This document shows, in pieces, positions 14,822 to 15,365 of a stretch of DNA of 15,365 nt (the first letter of the stretch is position 1; each line of letters starts with the position of its first letter). A program made the translations under genes and the position numbers. The notes below the pieces were generated by a model. That model was not told the origin of the DNA, did not search any database, and saw nothing but the letters and a program-made list of their open reading frames with translations. The stretch comes from Pseudomonadota bacterium (GTDB taxonomy: Bacteria > Pseudomonadota > Alphaproteobacteria > Sphingomonadales > SMXR01): positions 1 through 15,365 of the forward strand of contig JACZYI010000022.1 of assembly GCA_022571175.1 (NCBI GenBank), written 5' to 3'.

Positions 14822-15365
14822 TAGTTTCCCTCGAACTTGGGTTTTTTCTTCTCTAGAAATGCATCATAGGCGCGGCGAAAATCGGCAGTCTGCATGCATT
14901 CCGCCTGGGCTACAGCTTCCGCATCAATCGCCGCCTCAAGGCTCATATCCCATTCAACATTCAACTGCTGCTTGGTAACGGCATTACCCACCCGCGGCCC
15001 GTCTGCGAGGTTCTGCGCCATCTCGACAGCCGATAGCATCAAGTTGCCTGCATCTACAATCCGGTTGTAAAAGCCCCACTTAAACCCCTCGACCGATGAC
15101 ATGGTTCTGCCGGTAAACAGTAGTTCCGAAGCTCTCCCCTGGCCAATCAATCTCGGCAAAATAGCGCAGGCCCCCATGTCAGCACCCGATAATCCAACCC
15201 GGTTGAATAAAAACGCCGTTTTCGCTTCGGGCGTGGCCAAGCGAATATCTGAGGCCATGGCCAGGATCGCCCCGGCCCCCACACAGATTCCATCGACGGC
15301 TGCAATAATTGGCTGAGGGGCGCGGCGCATGGATTTAACGAGGTTGCCTGTCATCCGGGTGAACT
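14821..15365 (-). CDS. Crotonase-fold enoyl-CoA hydratase/isomerase-like protein (5' end off right edge)
   Basis: The C-terminal about 180 residues of a crotonase are present; the frame stays open to the right edge (Phe-Thr-Arg precedes the Met at 15354), so the N-terminus is missing. The oxyanion-hole region reads AAVDGICVGAGAILAMASD and the next core segment is FLFNRVGLSGADMGACAILPRLIG. Of the two hydratase glutamates of rat ECHS1, Glu144 aligns with Ile (codon 15265-15267) and Glu164 with Arg (15199-15201). An Asp in GADMG (15178-15180) sits near the Asp used by dienoyl-CoA isomerases. The reaction may therefore be isomerisation, C-C cleavage or something other than hydration. It overlaps the following dehydrogenase by one base and belongs to the aryl-CoA operon. 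Confidence 0.87.
   Translation of the reverse strand, partial: FTRMTGNLVKSMRRAPQPIIAAVDGICVGAGAILAMASDIRLATPEAKTAFLFNRVGLSGADMGACAILPRLIGQGRASELLFTGRTMSSVEGFKWGFYNRIVDAGNLMLSAVEMAQNLADGPRVGNAVTKQQLNVEWDMSLEAAIDAEAVAQAECMQTADFRRAYDAFLEKKKPKFEGN

Overview
The window looks like chromosomal DNA of an alphaproteobacterium with moderate GC. The main evidence is the left-hand gene order: an MJ0042 zinc-ribbon/DUF3426 protein divergent from ftsE-ftsX, then a YdcF-type DUF218 protein, a PlsC-type acyltransferase and a DUF2125 protein. DUF2125 is known mainly from Alphaproteobacteria. No mobile element, CRISPR array, tRNA or rRNA was seen. Genus cannot be settled from sequence reading alone.

Layout. 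(1) 1-859, minus: membrane-anchored zinc-ribbon protein, cut by the left edge. (2) 1033-4999, plus: a tight cell-envelope operon of ftsE, ftsX, DUF218, plsC-like and DUF2125 genes. (3) 4996-8527, minus: a four-gene MCE (Mla/Pqi-like) lipid transport operon, reading permease with N-terminal STAS domain, ATPase, MCE substrate-binding protein, auxiliary lipoprotein. It converges on DUF2125, and both terminal genes use the same TTAA as stop. (4) 8547-9761, minus: an acyl-CoA dehydrogenase directly upstream of the MCE genes and possibly co-transcribed with them. (5) 9863-11284, plus: a prolyl iminopeptidase and a group I truncated haemoglobin. (6) 11285-11607: about 320 bases without an intact gene, holding a possible frame-disrupted small ORF on the minus strand. 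(7) 11608-15365, minus: a translationally coupled catabolic operon, in transcription order crotonase (cut by the right edge), acyl-CoA dehydrogenase, aryl-CoA ligase, RidA-like protein.

How the genes work together. Blocks 2 and 3 are envelope functions: divisome control of peptidoglycan hydrolysis, phospholipid synthesis and inter-membrane lipid transport. Block 7 resembles the aerobic 2-aminobenzoate (anthranilate) CoA pathway clusters described in Azoarcus evansii. There a CoA ligase activates the aromatic acid and, after monooxygenation and reduction of the ring, beta-oxidation-like enzymes and a RidA-like protein act on the alicyclic product. The defining 2-aminobenzoyl-CoA monooxygenase/reductase is not in the window.

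The most interesting signals are in block 7. The crotonase lacks both canonical hydratase glutamates, and the RidA-like protein has Met where catalytic Arg105 is expected. Both point to specialised chemistry rather than textbook hydration and imine hydrolysis. The MCE operon also combines Mla-type and Pqi-type parts.
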